From Gossypium raimondii (lineage: Eukaryota; Streptophyta; Magnoliopsida; Malvales; Malvaceae), in contig NC_068576.1 of NCBI RefSeq assembly GCF_025698545.1, forward strand, positions 54,906,094 through 54,970,093: DNA of 64,000 nt. Reading direction: 5' to 3'. A model generated the notes under the pieces. It saw only the letters and a program-made list of their open reading frames with translations, was not told where the DNA came from and did no database searches. This document shows positions 36,409-48,602 of the stretch, one piece after another (position 1 is the stretch's first letter; every line of letters starts with the position of its first letter). Made by a program: the position numbers and the translations under genes.

Positions 36409-38290
36409 TCACCGGCGTCGCCCTTGCTTCTCTTTCAATTCTGGGTCCCTAAAGACAAATATTAAACCAGAAGGTGAGATGGTAGAAACTGGCAATGTAT
36501 GATTATCCTATATGGAAGATTGAATCAAACCTCTGAATATGATCGAGAATAAGGAGCCTGGGTCCGGGTGGTATTTTCACATCTCTAAGAGCACTGAAAC
36601 ACATCGTTTCGATTTAAAGGTCATCAGATTATAACTAAACAGTTCGTAAACTATTAGTTTGGAAGTTGAATTGAAGATAAAATCAAATTGCTTGCCTATC
36701 AGTGAGCAAAGGCAATGTGTTGTCCGTTAACAAGCCTTTCTTGAAGTTTTTCTCGTAGTTCTGCAAGCCAAGACTACTTAACATGGATCTTGTTCTGGAA
36801 TAGTATATATCCTCGGCAGGTGGTTGAGAAAACTTTTGACCTAGCTGTAATCACAAAATAAGGGTTGTCAGATATGAAACTACAGGCCAGTAGAGCAATA
36901 TTTTATGCATTCAGAATATTCAACTGTTGGAAGGGGAAATTCAATCGAGAAACTCGTGGAATTGATTCTAAAACTTTAGCACACCATTTGCAGTTACGCT
37001 AGTTGCATCATGTACATATAGCTACCGAACCAGTCAATAACCAGATATTATATAGAACAGTGACTTTGGAGAGGTTAATGAGATAATATATCACCTGGAA
37101 AAGGCCACCTTGAACAAGGGCGAAAAAAAGACCAGATGTAGCTGCATTTGCAATCTGATTTGGGCCACCCATACCACTCACTAAAGAAAACATTGCCCCA
37201 GAGCCGAAAGCCGCCACCATGCTGCAACATACAGTATTTATCTTAAACAATAGTGCAAACCTAAAGTATAAAGGTCAACTAATACAAAAAAGATAAATAA
37301 TGAAGTCTAGAATTCCTTAGTCAGAAACAAGCTTGAATTATCCATACAATGTTCTCCACATATAATATAGCAATTCTAATTTACGACAGGCTCAGTGGAG
37401 GTACAGAAAATAGATTGCCCCCTTGAGAGCAGGATGTAAAAGTAGCTCCAAGCTTCAAAAATGACGGGGAAATAAGCAAAAATTGTTCTCTGTTTTGCTA
37501 CTCAACATGAGATATAATGAGTTAATCACCCTTTCAACTGTTACCAATTAAAACAAGTCCCTTATAGCAATTATCAATTGGTATCTTTTATGGGTTTATT
37601 GAGAGCTATGACTACTAGCAATCTCCTCTAGCTATAAAACAACATAAGGAGATCAACGGAGATAAAAAGGTTCACCTAGATTGGACATCCTCCTTTCCTC
37701 TCAATCTTTTCATAACACAAGATATGCCTGCATTCACACCCGTCATCACAGCAAAATTCCGAGCTTGTATCAGGGGGCCTCCTGATAGAGCCTGTAATAA
37801 AGTAAAACACCTACCATACATCAATAAATTCCATTTACCAATGAATGATTCGATACTGTTTCAAAAACCCTTCACCAGTTGTAAATTCTAACTAAAACCA
37901 GCAATTGCAGTCAACGCAATGGAAAAAAAAAGGAGGATTACAGCTCTCTACAAATATCGAGAGGTGGTAGATGAGAACGAAAGCAAGTAAAAAAAAGGGG
38001 GACAAGACCTGGGCTTGCTTGAGAGAAGCCATGGCTTGAGGATCGAGGGAAGCCTGAGGGGGAGTTGGAAGAGAGGAGGAGACATCGTTGGTGAGGGTAC
38101 CCATGAAAGCACCGATAGCAGCACCCTGAGCAGCGCTGGTGGTGGTTACAACAGCCGCCTCGACGGGCAAGGACTGCTTGGCTAGCCATCCTCTGAAACT
38201 GGTCTCCACTTCCTTGAACTTAGCTTGCAACTGTTCCAAAGGGTTTTGCTGAGGCATCACCACCATTCCCTGCTCTTTTCCTCGCTCCAT
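36409..38290 (-). CDS. HP30: Tim17/22/23-family protein with SAM domain, chloroplast import subunit HP30 type
   Basis: Six exons with closing phases: 38290-38009, 37791-37676, 37221-37095, 36844-36696, 36593-36531 and 36448-36409, giving 258 residues against about 260 for Arabidopsis HP30-1/HP30-2. The N-terminal stretch (MERGKEQGMVV…) has no obvious cleavable transit peptide. A Tim17-like domain with Gly/Ala-rich helices follows (AAQGAAIGAFMG, ALSGGPLIQARNFAV, VAAFGSGAMFSLVSGMGG), then a SAM domain (about residues 195-250; SMLSSLGLQNYEKNF, LLILDHIQR). HP30 proteins sit in the chloroplast inner envelope and help import proteins without cleavable transit peptides. The fourth intron begins GC (GATAG|GCAAGC) and ends AG, an accepted minor class. 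The run of small exons and SAM fusion fit the family exactly. Confidence 0.93.
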
Positions 38291-41200
38291 TTTTGTGTAT
38301 AATTTTCTTATGCTCAAAGGATAGGAGAGGGAGGCTTAAGAGATGCTTGAATGCTGGGTGTGCTGCCGCTGGAAATGGATATAGATATATCAGATTTTGG
38401 CACGGACTGGGTCGACCCTAATATTTTTCCACCCGAATCAATCCGTATTTTTATCTAAAAAATTGAAATCGAGTGAAGAATCTTTTATCGACAAAGCTCA
38501 ATCTGGTAATTCAATTTTCTTTTGGATTAGGTTTAATTCTTGAATGGGAATTTGGCCCACACCTCTTTCAGCCCATTTAATATTTTTTGCCTGATGCCAG
38601 CCCTAGTTTCTTTTTTCATAAAGAAGGTATTACAGTAAACCATGATTAATATCCCATACAAACATAGGCCCAAAAAAAGTTACATGCTCGGCTACACGGA
38701 ATGGGAAAAGTAATAGAAGATCTGCTTCTTAAAACTAAAATCTATTGCTCTATGAAACAGAAACGAGCTCCTATTATTCGAATCAAGCTTCCCATATTAG
38801 TAGAACGGGAATGTGGAGAGACCGTAGTGATCATCACCACACTCTTCATTTATACGGTGAGTTTTTATGCAAATTCTTGTCATCTTGGTAGTGAAAAAAC
38901 CTTTTGACCCAAAACAACAGATACACTGATCCCCAATTAAAAATACGTATCAAAGAACTCAAAAGAGCTACAAGTAGCAATTGTGATGCCAGATCATACC
39001 CCAACCCATTGACAAATTTTATTATTTCGAGGGGATTGTCATAACATGTTAGAAAATGGCCGATGACCAACATCAAAGATGTATCTCCAAGGACGGTGGG
39101 AGATGCTCAAAAACCAAACAGTTGGTCGCCGTAAACCCATCCTCATTGTTTGAAATCTCTTGCCATAGAGATCTGAACTGTAAAAACTTGTTTAGTCGAG
39201 AGGGATGCTAGCAATCTAACTATTGAAGTCAGCAACCGAAGAAAGAGTTGATACAAGGGTAGAGCTGAAGGAGGCGAAGGGGAAGGGGAAGGTGAGGCAA
39301 GTCTACCTGAGCCTTTCAAGATCGGAGACGATGCTGAGAAACGAAGCCACAAAAGGGGAAAAGAGCATAAATTATAAACTAGTCGATTGTGGATGGAGAA
39401 ACCTATATCGATGGCTAAAAAACCCGAGGTAACGGATACGATTGGCCAAAGAACATTAGCCGGCGATGCAGAATGGGAGGGCGGCGTTGAATGGTACCAG
39501 TCCTAGTATAAATCTCTCTTTTGATTTAATAACACAACAAAAACTTACACCTATTTACTTTTGGGAGGTAATTTTCTTTTATTTTTTGATAAAAATAGAA
39601 GTAAAATGTTGACGTTTAATTCCGAACGAGTCCCTATTTAGCATACACGATTAGCACTTTCCACAAAATATGTGAAATCAGTTACACAAAGTGAATAGCA
39701 TAATTTTGCTTCTTTAGCAAAGGGCCAAAAATACAAATATCCCCAGCTTAACTTTAAATGATAATCAATATTTTTAATAATAAAAATAAATCAAACATTA
39801 CAAAAAACATAACCAACAGATTTCCAGTCTATGATCAAAATTAACCTAAACAAGAACCCGCAAATGAGACTCAAACCTGAACCAGAATTGCAATTTTGTC
39901 ATTAAGCCAAGACAAGAACTTGTTGGCAATGATCAACATGTATGAGCAAACAATGGAACAGACACCATTGTGGGACCAGAACATGAATGTTTCAATTCAG
40001 CTAAACAAGATCCACTTCACCGGCTAAACTGAACTCCCCATAATTGTTAGCCAGACAAATAAGCCTTTTGGTAAGCAGTATCTGATTCTCACAGGTCCAT
40101 AACTGGCCATCTCAGTTCTTCATGGTTTTGGGCAGCTGATTCAGTACAATTCAGACAGTATGTTACTATTTTCTAAGGATAGAGATGACAGCAAGCTACT
40201 TGATCAAGCAATTAAACAGTAGGAGGATCAACCAACTTGCCTATTAACTCCATTTTCAGTTCATAAATGTCTATTACCGTTGAGAAAGTCGACATCATTA
40301 ACTCATTTCTGCAACCAGCCAGACAGAAGGATGTTCCCCATTGGTTTCTTCACCCCATCAAAGCTGCAAGAACATGGCAACTCACATGCATCAGCATGTA
40401 GCAGTTCTTCCACAAGCAAAGCTCAAACAGTACATCTTTACATACGGCAGTAGCAATAGTTCTACCTGGTTGCCGTCTGAAGTCAGCAATGATACATGTT
40501 CTACTCGAGTATGGTTGAACCACTTTGCAACCTATGGGAAATCCCTAGTAGGAAACAAGCATAAGATGGCACCTTCACATTGGTTCCGCTATCCATCGCA
40601 AGCAATGACAAAATTACCTGCATGAGAATGATTGAAAATAAGTCAGGCATTTAAATTCACAAAACCTAGAAATGGAAAAGAAGAGATTCATTCAATATTG
40701 CAAAAGCATATTTAAACTTCCTGAATTGGACACTTTCAAGCCCTGCAAAATCAACATATACTTCAGGATCTTTAGGAAATTAAACAGGGACAAGAAGAGG
40801 ATAAAATAAACTAGAATATATATATGGAAAACATGACATCCCTCTTCAACCTGCATTCAACTAGGCAAACAAAAAAACAACAAATAGAATCACATTAAAA
40901 TATGCCAAAAAACCATGAAACTAGATATGGTTCCAGGCTATAAATACAATTCAGAGCAAGGCTGGCAATGAATTAAAGCACCATACATCCACAAATAAAT
41001 AAAGAAGAATGAACATATATAAATCAGAAACTACGAAACGAAAACATGGTAACATTTCAACTCCTAATTTAAGAACCTACAAGAACCCTGTAGCTGTCAA
41101 AGTTAATAACATAAGAAGAGTTAGAAAGAAACAGAATTGAACTTAAGTTTCACAACGAAGCTAGGAGGAACTACATAGCATTAAGCAATAAAAGTGTTCT

Positions 41201-41370
41201 GTTTTTTTCCTACAGGCAGGTAGAACCCCATCGGTCCACCGTCGATGAACATCAAAGTCAAATTATCCATATTTGTCCCATGAGAAAATCGAAAACTTAA
41301 AGGGAAATATAGGAGTCTTTTTATGGTTAATAATAGGATACTATAATTATACGTAACGTAAATTTCTAAT
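38291..41370. other. Spacer between HP30 and the Cys/His-rich gene
   Basis: No gene can be supported. Frames at 38701-38907, 39223-39432 and 40341-40625 are 68-94 codons with no recognisable motif. The stretch 39.9-41.2 kb has moderate composition and may partly be the 3' UTR of the minus-strand gene at 41371-41811. Confidence 0.5.
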
Positions 41371-41811
41371 CTAGCTAGTATCCATGCCATCTCCGACTCG
41401 GCTGTAGATCGGACTCACAGCAGAGAAAGATCTTTCGAACGGAGAAGGGTGGAACTGTGCATCGCGTCTGCGCTTAAAACCACAGCTATCAGAGGACGGG
41501 GAATTGTCGGCATCAAACTTCCTCCGGACGCCTCTGACCGCCTGTTCCTCGGCTTGAGTGAGGGGAAAGACCTGGCCGCTCGCCCGGCAGAGGGAACTAT
41601 GGTTATCATACAAGATTCGCTGGTTACAGTTCTTGTCACAGATGTGTGTAATTCCAGTTAGTTTGCAGCGATACATGTTGCCACAAACATGTTCGTTTTG
41701 ACATTTCCAATCGCATTTGTGAACAGGGATAGGACCATCACGGCCCAGAATAGTAGACAAATAAATAACATTTGCAGGGGCAACAGCCATGGTTTTGCCG
41801 TATACCTCCAT
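41371..41811 (-). CDS. Small Cys/His-rich protein resembling the C-terminal domain of F-box protein SKIP31
   Basis: One uninterrupted frame of 146 residues from the ATG at 41811 (MEVYGKTMAVAPAN…); another in-frame ATG lies at 41790. The core has regularly placed metal-binding candidates, KCDWKCQNEHVCGNMYRC, then CKLTGITHICDKNC and, 15 residues after its last Cys, LCRASGQVF. The pattern C-x2-TG-x2-H-x-CD-x2-C-…-C-x2-[ST]G resembles, from memory, the C-terminal part of plant F-box protein SKIP31, but no F-box is present here. The tail carries a basic patch (GFKRRRD) that could act in nuclear entry. The frame stays open 5' to a GTG at 41931 directly after a stop, so a spliced upstream extension cannot be excluded. 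Function unknown; probably zinc-binding. Confidence 0.65.
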   Translation of the reverse strand: MEVYGKTMAVAPANVIYLSTILGRDGPIPVHKCDWKCQNEHVCGNMYRCKLTGITHICDKNCNQRILYDNHSSLCRASGQVFPLTQAEEQAVRGVRRKFDADNSPSSDSCGFKRRRDAQFHPSPFERSFSAVSPIYSRVGDGMDTS

Positions 41812-41927
41812 TGACCGAAAACAAAAAGCCTTAAAGATGATGAAGAATCCTCCAAAAGCTCCCAACCGTGTAAATAACTCAACCGGCCTTCTGCAGATCC
41901 CAACAGAAATAGGGTCAAATTCTTCAT
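41658..41927 (-). promoter_or_regulatory. Overlapping upstream reading frame before the Cys/His-rich gene
   Basis: An ATG at 41927 opens an 89-codon frame that overlaps the first ~150 bp of the downstream CDS in another frame. The product is hydrophobic and unremarkable, so it is more likely a regulatory upstream ORF, or an artefact of a transcript that starts or splices elsewhere, than a gene. Confidence 0.3.
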
Positions 41928-42306
41928 ACACCTAAGGGTTCTCTTCTCTTGCTAGCTACTACCTACTGCTAATATGGCTTCTTCTTTTTTTTTTTTTTTT
42001 GGTCAAAACGAACCAACCCAGCTAAGGATCAAAGATTTAAAGCAGTGACACGAAAATACATAATAAAATTGTAAACAGATCTGAAAAGAACAAAACTTTA
42101 ACAGGAAAGAACAAGAAGAGATGGGGAAAAAGAAAACTCGCCTGGCGAGGGGACAGTGAAAGGAACAAAAACGAAAACCCAGAAAGACAAGAAAAGAAAA
42201 GGAAAAAAAAAAAAAGAGCTGTCTCTTGAAGAAGAAGCTGCAACAACCTAAAAAAGAAAGAGAAAGGGTAAGAAAAAAAATGGGGGAAAGAAGGGAAGGG
42301 TGGGGG

Positions 42307-42316
42307 GTATATATAC
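42307..42316 (-). promoter_or_regulatory. Possible TATA box of the Cys/His-rich gene
   Basis: The minus strand reads TTTGTATATATACCCCCC, about 500 bp upstream of the ATG at 41811. It is followed by a CT-rich stretch (42060-42290) typical of a long plant leader that may contain an intron. Motif-based only. Confidence 0.4.
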
Positions 42317-42489
42317 AAAAAAAGGAGGGGGGGATAAGTGGAAGATAGATGGGTCGCAGCAAGAAGGGGCGAAGAGTGAGGTTGAGTTGACGCGGCGCAC
42401 CCTTGGTTAAAATAAGTTTAAAAAAGAGGATTTTATTGGTGACACAACACGCAAGCAAATTGAAATGGTGTTTTATTAACGTTAGGTTA

Positions 42490-42520
42490 TAGGTGTGGGT
42501 GGGGGTCGGGGTGGGGGTGC
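42490..42520 (+). other. G-quadruplex-type motif
   Basis: The plus strand contains GGG-T-GGGGG-TC-GGGG-T-GGGGG, four G tracts of at least three separated by one- or two-base loops, a textbook quadruplex-forming pattern. It lies some 180 bp upstream of the possible TATA box of the minus-strand gene, so on that gene's template strand. Confidence 0.7.
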
Positions 42521-42779
42521 ATGAAATTCAAATGCCTCACAAATTCACATGTCAAATGTAAATGAAATTTCTATGGGAACCAAGAAGACTCAAAAGAAAG
42601 ACCCGTTTAAATTTCCACTGTTCACTTCACTACTATCACGTGTCTAACGCTTCTTTGTCCCACTTTTTGTCGCCTTCTGTTCCTTATTCTCCATTGACTT
42701 TTCATTCCGGTTTCCTCGCAGTTTTCCCTTGTTCTTTTTTCAAATTTTATTTTTATTATTTTTCGGGTTAATATAATTT

Positions 42780-45700
42780 AGGTAAATTATAACTAGATTT
42801 TATCGTACCTGCGTGTGAAAATATTTTCATACTAAACATATATAAATAAATAGATAAAAGTAGAGGGTGGCAAAGGTTTTTTATATGAATTTGTTGGTCT
42901 TGTGTTTAATTCTCAAATAATGTTTTTCAGTTGTTTTATTTAAAGATTATATAAAAGTATAAAAGATAAAAATATTTTTACAATATAATATTCAAAGTAA
43001 GAGTATTTTAGTAATTCCATGACTTACACCAACTCAATAACCACTTTATATATTGTATAGATATATACAATTGATGTATGTAGAAAAATGTGCATAATAA
43101 AATTAAAATGTATAAAAATATCAAAATAAAATTTTAGTTGAATGATAAATTTGAAATTTTGCTAATTTAATTGGTATAGGTTCAAATATTATCATATGCA
43201 TTTTTTAGTTCACCTCAAATAATATAATTTATTTTAAATGCAAAAGGACACTAGAGTAATTTCCTAAGCGAGTTAATACTCAATTGATGGATGACAACGA
43301 CTCAAGAAATGGCTTTATAAATAGTAAGTAAATATATATATAGTTTATGGAGGTAATAAAGTATACATAATAAAATTAAAATCTATAAAAAATATTAAAA
43401 TATAACTTGAGTATAAATTTTGAGACTTTGCTAATCCAATTGGCATGAATTCAAATCTCATCATATGTATATCTTTATTGGTTTTTTAAAATAAAAAATA
43501 CTAAAGTACCCTCAAATAATATAATTTATTTTAATTACGATAGGTCATTTTTGTAATTTCCTTAACTAAGTTGGTGCTCGGTTGACTCGTGACTCTAACT
43601 CCGTCAAGGGTTTTATTAATAGTATAGATACCACACCAAGTTCACTAAACTATTAGTAAGTTTGTATTTTACTCACTCAACTTCAATAAGTTACAAAATG
43701 GTCATTGAACTGTTCGAAAATTTTCATTTAGGTCATTGGGCTATCGACCCTGGCATGAGTGAACTAACCTTCCTCAACACCACCCCTTCTCCTCTTTCTC
43801 CACTCTCGTCGACACTCATGTATCAACAATTTTCTTTTAAAATCAGTTGATAACATAATGTCCTCTCATCGTACTTTTATAAATCCAAATTCAAAAAAGT
43901 TGCCAAAATCAATCAGCAATAAGAGGGGGTTGTACCAAATTGAATTCAGTCACCAAACTGGGTGACCAAAATTAAATTAACAGTTTCTCCAAGATTCTCG
44001 GATCATTTACTAGTTATACTTGATTTCAATAAAATTTAGGGTGTTGTCTTTATACCCAAAACTTAAACTACTCCACTGTCCACCAACCAGAGATTGGCTT
44101 TAGTTTTATAATAATGAGGGATCATTTTTCATAGAAAATTTAAGCAAAGGAGACATTGTCCACTCCCACTAGCATCAACGGTTTAGTTAATGATTAGGTA
44201 GGCTACTTCAGTACTTTGTTTGCCCCACCATCCACCTAAATCTGTTCAATGATCTGCAGAATTTACTTTTATTTCCTAAATTAATAAAACATTTTAGATG
44301 TGGTTATAAGGGTAATAATATAAAATCTTTTGTGTATAAATAAGATATTTATAAAGTAGACTTTGTAAATCAATTATTGAATAAACAAATTGTTCGATAT
44401 TTCATGTTCATCCAATCTAATTATTAAAGTACTAGATTGGGTACACTTGGATGAATAATTTTGTATTTGGTAATTAACTTCCTTATTTAAATAATTTTTT
44501 AAGTACAGATATTTAAATCAATGTATCTTCATGTGATGGGTTTAGTTAGGTTTGATGGAGGTAAAATGGCTTAAAGTTGTAAAAGAGAAAAAAGTGACCA
44601 TGTGCAAAATAAGACTCGTATTTGGGTATCTATATTTAATCTTTCGACTACTTCAATAATTGTTCGGTGTTTGGTCGCTAGTCTCTCATTTAATTATATT
44701 GATTTTTTAATTTGGTGATTATTTTGTCAGTCCTACAAAAAATAAGACTCGAACTTAAATATTTATACTTAGCATTTAAGCTATGAATAGAATATGAAAT
44801 AAGACAGCTCGATTATTAAAATATTAATCTTTCAAAAATATAGTTTTATATCCGTGCAATATATATACATTTTTAATTAAACCAACAAAACCCTTTAACT
44901 AAAGCATATTCTTTTATGATAATTAAATATTGACGTTGCTTTTCTTTTCTTTTTAACTTGGATTTGATAATTAATGGAATCTTCCCCTTTTTTAGATATT
45001 TTATAATATAAAAAAGGAAAACCATTGGTTAAAGTGCTAACCTAACGTTCACTTTCTTTACGTTGACCTTTGAACACCAATTTGTTTATGAAAATGATGA
45101 TAAATATTATATATTCAATTTTATTTATCAATGTCACAAAGGCCTGGTTGTATAATTTTTTTTCTATAAGGGTGAGTTTAGATGGACGGTTAGGTACGTG
45201 ATATGTTTAGTTTATCTTTAGTCTTATATTACAGTATTGCTATAGTATTTAATTTTACCGTCACCACTGTTTTTACACTAACCACAGGTAAACACACCAC
45301 CATCTAAATCCATCCTAAGTTCAGAAAACGCTGGAAGTTTATCTATTTTCCAAAATTTAGAATTTATTTATTTTATTTTATTTTTATTTTTAAATTTTTA
45401 AATTTATGTTTAACTGTTAATATTATTAGATTTTTTGTTAAATTTATTGGTATGACATTTTAAAATAAAAATTACTACTTTGTAGCAATGTAATTAAAAA
45501 ATGAGTTGTAATTAACCTGAATTTAACACAAAAAAAAAGTGTTAACAGTTTGACCTGAATTTTAAAAGCTGAAAGTAGGGGGCTAAATCCATAGAAATAA
45601 AAATATAGAGACTAAATTCTAAAATCTTGAAGAGTACAAGAACATATGACAAATTTATCTTTTCTAAAATTAACCAATGGCTTAATTCATGACTTCGCCC

Positions 45701-47554
45701 CTAAAGTATACTCATTTTTCCACTTTGGTACTTAAACTTTTTTTTTGTCTCAATTTGATACCTAAAGTATCAATTTCCTCTATTTTTGGTCCATTTTGTA
45801 ATGACGGTTAAACAAAATCTGTTAGGCCACTTTGGCCAATGGAAATGTGTCATGTGACTTGTTTTTTGCTAACAAAAAATGCCACGTAGCAATTAAATTT
45901 ATTTAAAATATGAATATTAAAATAAAATTAAAAAAATAAATTTATAATTTTAAATATTATAAAAAATTTGACATTGACCAATCGTTGACTAACCATTGAT
46001 CCGCATTGACCTACCACGTGGCACTATTAGAATACGCCACGTGTCATTTAAAAAAATATTATATGTTATATCGATTAAAAATGTAAAAAAATCACATATA
46101 ATATATGAAATTAAAAAAATATATTTAAATTTCAAGTAATTGCAAAAAAAAATTTAAATACTTTTTAGAATTTTATAAAAAAAGTGTTTTTAAACTTTTT
46201 TAAATAATTTTACAATTTTTTACATTTTTGTAATAGTATTATTAATTTAAATTAATTTATTTTCAATTATCATGTTTTTGTAAATTTTATTTTATAATTT
46301 TTATAATTTATATATATATATATATATATATTTCTAGATTTTGTATATATTATTATGAATTTTTATATTTTCATTTGTATTTTCATATTTTAATGTGTAT
46401 ATATATTTTTTATAAAATAAATATATATATATGTTTTTGACATAAAGCCACCACGTGGGAATTTATGATTAGTTATAAATTATTTTTAACATCTATCAAA
46501 AATGTACTAAAAATATAATAAATATATATATAAAATAAAAATCAAATTGTGAATTAAGCCTTAATCAGACACAGCCGAATTCACCTCAAAATCCTTCTTT
46601 AACTTCCTTATCTTAAAAAGGTGGAATTTATGATATAAAATTGAGTGGAGAAATTATAATTTTGTACTGGAAAAAACATTGATACAGAATTAAGTTGAAT
46701 GCATCCTAACACCATTATCTTAAAGGTAGAATTTATGCTATAAAATTGAACTTTCAATATGCACAATGATTTGAATCATTATTTCCACCATTAGGATCAT
46801 GAAATCAACTCTATGCCGCATAATGTATGGGATTATTTCAACTACTATTTTCGGCCTTAACTTCCTTTCCTTTGCACCACATTTATAAATTAAGAGACTC
46901 TGGATTTGAAATCAATATTGTTAAAAAAAAGTAACCATAAATTTTCAGCCTCAAAATAATAATAAGGTTGAATTGGAGCATCAATTCGATTGCACTTAAA
47001 TAATAATAAGATATTTTGAAAAGTCATCTTATAATTGGATTTGGACGTAATTGTTTGTAATTATACAATGATAATATATTTGAGTAACCATCGTGATTAT
47101 GAATCTCACCGAATTGCCGTGGGGAGAATAAGAATTGGAGTAATTACACGATAACTATAGTCAAAGCCAATTTGTTTTTATACAAATTATAAAAATTATA
47201 TTATAAGCATGAACGTTTACGAGTGTTCGAGGTGATTTTAATTATTTTATCCCGAAAAGTGAAAACAAATATTTTTTCATTAATTTTAAAAGGATCATGA
47301 ATAAGTGATTCTACTGATTAATTTTCAAAATACAGAAAACTTAAATGTCTGTTTTACATATTGTTTTATTTCAAGAAATTATTCTCGTCTCGCCTAAATT
47401 TTATGGTCTTGCATTTTAATATTTTTAAATATATCCGGCAAATGAGTCTCTTCTATTCTCAAGAAAATTTCTAAACTATGTTTCTAAAATTGTGAAAAGA
47501 AGTTTGTTAATTTTTGAAAATTAATTTTTGCAATAAACATGTTAAAATTTTTAA
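42780..47554. other. AT-rich repeat-laden intergenic region
   Basis: No genes. Contains a degenerate tandem duplication at 43080-43590 (listed separately), a dispersed-repeat fragment from about 45680 (CCTAAAGTATA…, TTTGATACCTAAAGTATC), three CACGTG boxes at 46016, 46039 and 46453, and a TA microsatellite at about 46310-46330. Confidence 0.5.
43080..43590. repeat. Degenerate tandem repeat of about 270 bp, two copies
   Basis: 43080-43290 and 43349-43588 share an ordered series of blocks: CATAATAAAATTAAAAT, TTTGCTAAT..AATTGG, TCAAAT.T.ATCATATG, CTCAAATAATATAATTTATT and GTAATTTCCTAA.. . A third partial unit precedes them near 43000-43060. They are diverged, so this is an old duplication of a non-coding element of unknown type. 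Confidence 0.55.
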
Positions 47555-48596
47555 GGCTCCGTTTGTTTCACGAAAATAGCTTTTAGAAAATGACTTACTT
47601 TTCGAAAAAGTTAATATTTTTGGTGTTTGGATGAATCTGTGTAAAATATTTTCTGTTATTTGACAAATTTCTTGAAAATGTTTCACAAAAACTGTTTTCA
47701 ATGAAACAAACATAAATTTGAGATTTATGATAAGTAGAGAATTGATCACAAAGTGGTGTTAAGGTGAAATTATAGTAAATAAAGAATCTTCATGATGTTA
47801 AGGATTAAATTGTAAATTTTGTGAAATTTATAATTGAAACAAGAGAAGTGATATGTATGAAAATTTGTTATGTGAAATAAGATATTATAATAAATTATTT
47901 GATAAAAGTGCTTATATGGTGAAACATAAATTACATGGCAATAGGGACTAAATTGAAAAATGTACAAAAGTTTAAGTGTGAAGCGATTTAATATGTGAAT
48001 AAGGAATTTATGATAAAAGTTTAATGAATGCGTTATGAGATGATAAAATATGTATAAAGTATTGTAAAAGTGAATTTGTGAAAAATATTTAATTTTTATG
48101 ATGACAATGATTAAATTGCTAAACTTGATAAAATATGTGGATGGAATAATAAAAGTAAAATACATAGAAATTTGATACGTGAAACAATATATTGAAATAA
48201 ATTATGTGATTAAAGTGTAACAAGAAAGAATATTGATTTAATATGATTAATTAGTGAATATTGAACTTTTATGACAAAAATGGACTAAATTGAAAAGTTA
48301 TGAAAGTTTAAAAGAAAATATTTGATAAGTGAATAATGTAGTAGAGAATGTAACATCCTGATGCTTTGACCCGATATTCGGGTCGAATATTGGGGTGTTA
48401 CAGTGAACAGAGCCTTATCAGTTTGGAAAATGTCTTACGAAAAAAATTTTGGTAAGACATTTTACCGGAATAAAGGGGTAATTTTACGTTGACTTGAAAA
48501 CATTTTACATTGACCATCCTATTTTACATGAAACAAACATCGGAAAAGGCTGAAAATAATTTTCGTAAAAGCTTTTACGTTGAAACAAATGGAGCC
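47555..48596. mobile_element. Tourist-like (PIF/Harbinger-type) element with an internal insertion
   Basis: The termini GGCTCCGTTTGTTTCA (left) and, reversed, GGCTCCATTTGTTTCA (right) match at 15 of 16 positions, and both sides are flanked by TAA (47552-47554 and 48597-48599), the 3-bp duplication typical of PIF/Harbinger. It is 1042 bp, long for a MITE. The middle (about 47705-48402) carries GGATTAAATTG-type words found in plant LTRs and ends in a 54-bp imperfect palindrome with TGTAACA/TGTTACA ends, so a piece of LTR DNA seems to have inserted into it. Confidence 0.7.
48349..48402. repeat. 54-bp imperfect palindrome with TGTAACA…TGTTACA ends
   Basis: Runs TGTAACATCC … GGGGTGTTACA and has at its centre the hairpin GACCCGA-TAT-TCGGGTC. 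The outer words are those of LTR termini in many plant Gypsy elements, so this may be an LTR end or a tiny non-autonomous element. Confidence 0.6.
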
Positions 48597-48602
48597 TAAG
48601 AT

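Noticed and set aside
39223-39432. Plus-strand frame with Lys/Glu-rich start
   Set aside because: Too short, with no family resemblance and no clear transcript context.
40341-40625. 94-codon plus-strand frame
   Set aside because: Composition is protein-like but no motif, no splice partners and no start context support; left uncalled.
42003-42458. Minus-strand 151-codon frame rich in Phe, Leu and Ser
   Set aside because: Low-complexity translation of a CT-rich leader; no homology-like pattern.
47770-48165. 131-codon minus-strand frame
   Set aside because: Ile/Tyr/Phe-rich translation of AT-rich LTR-like DNA, without motifs.
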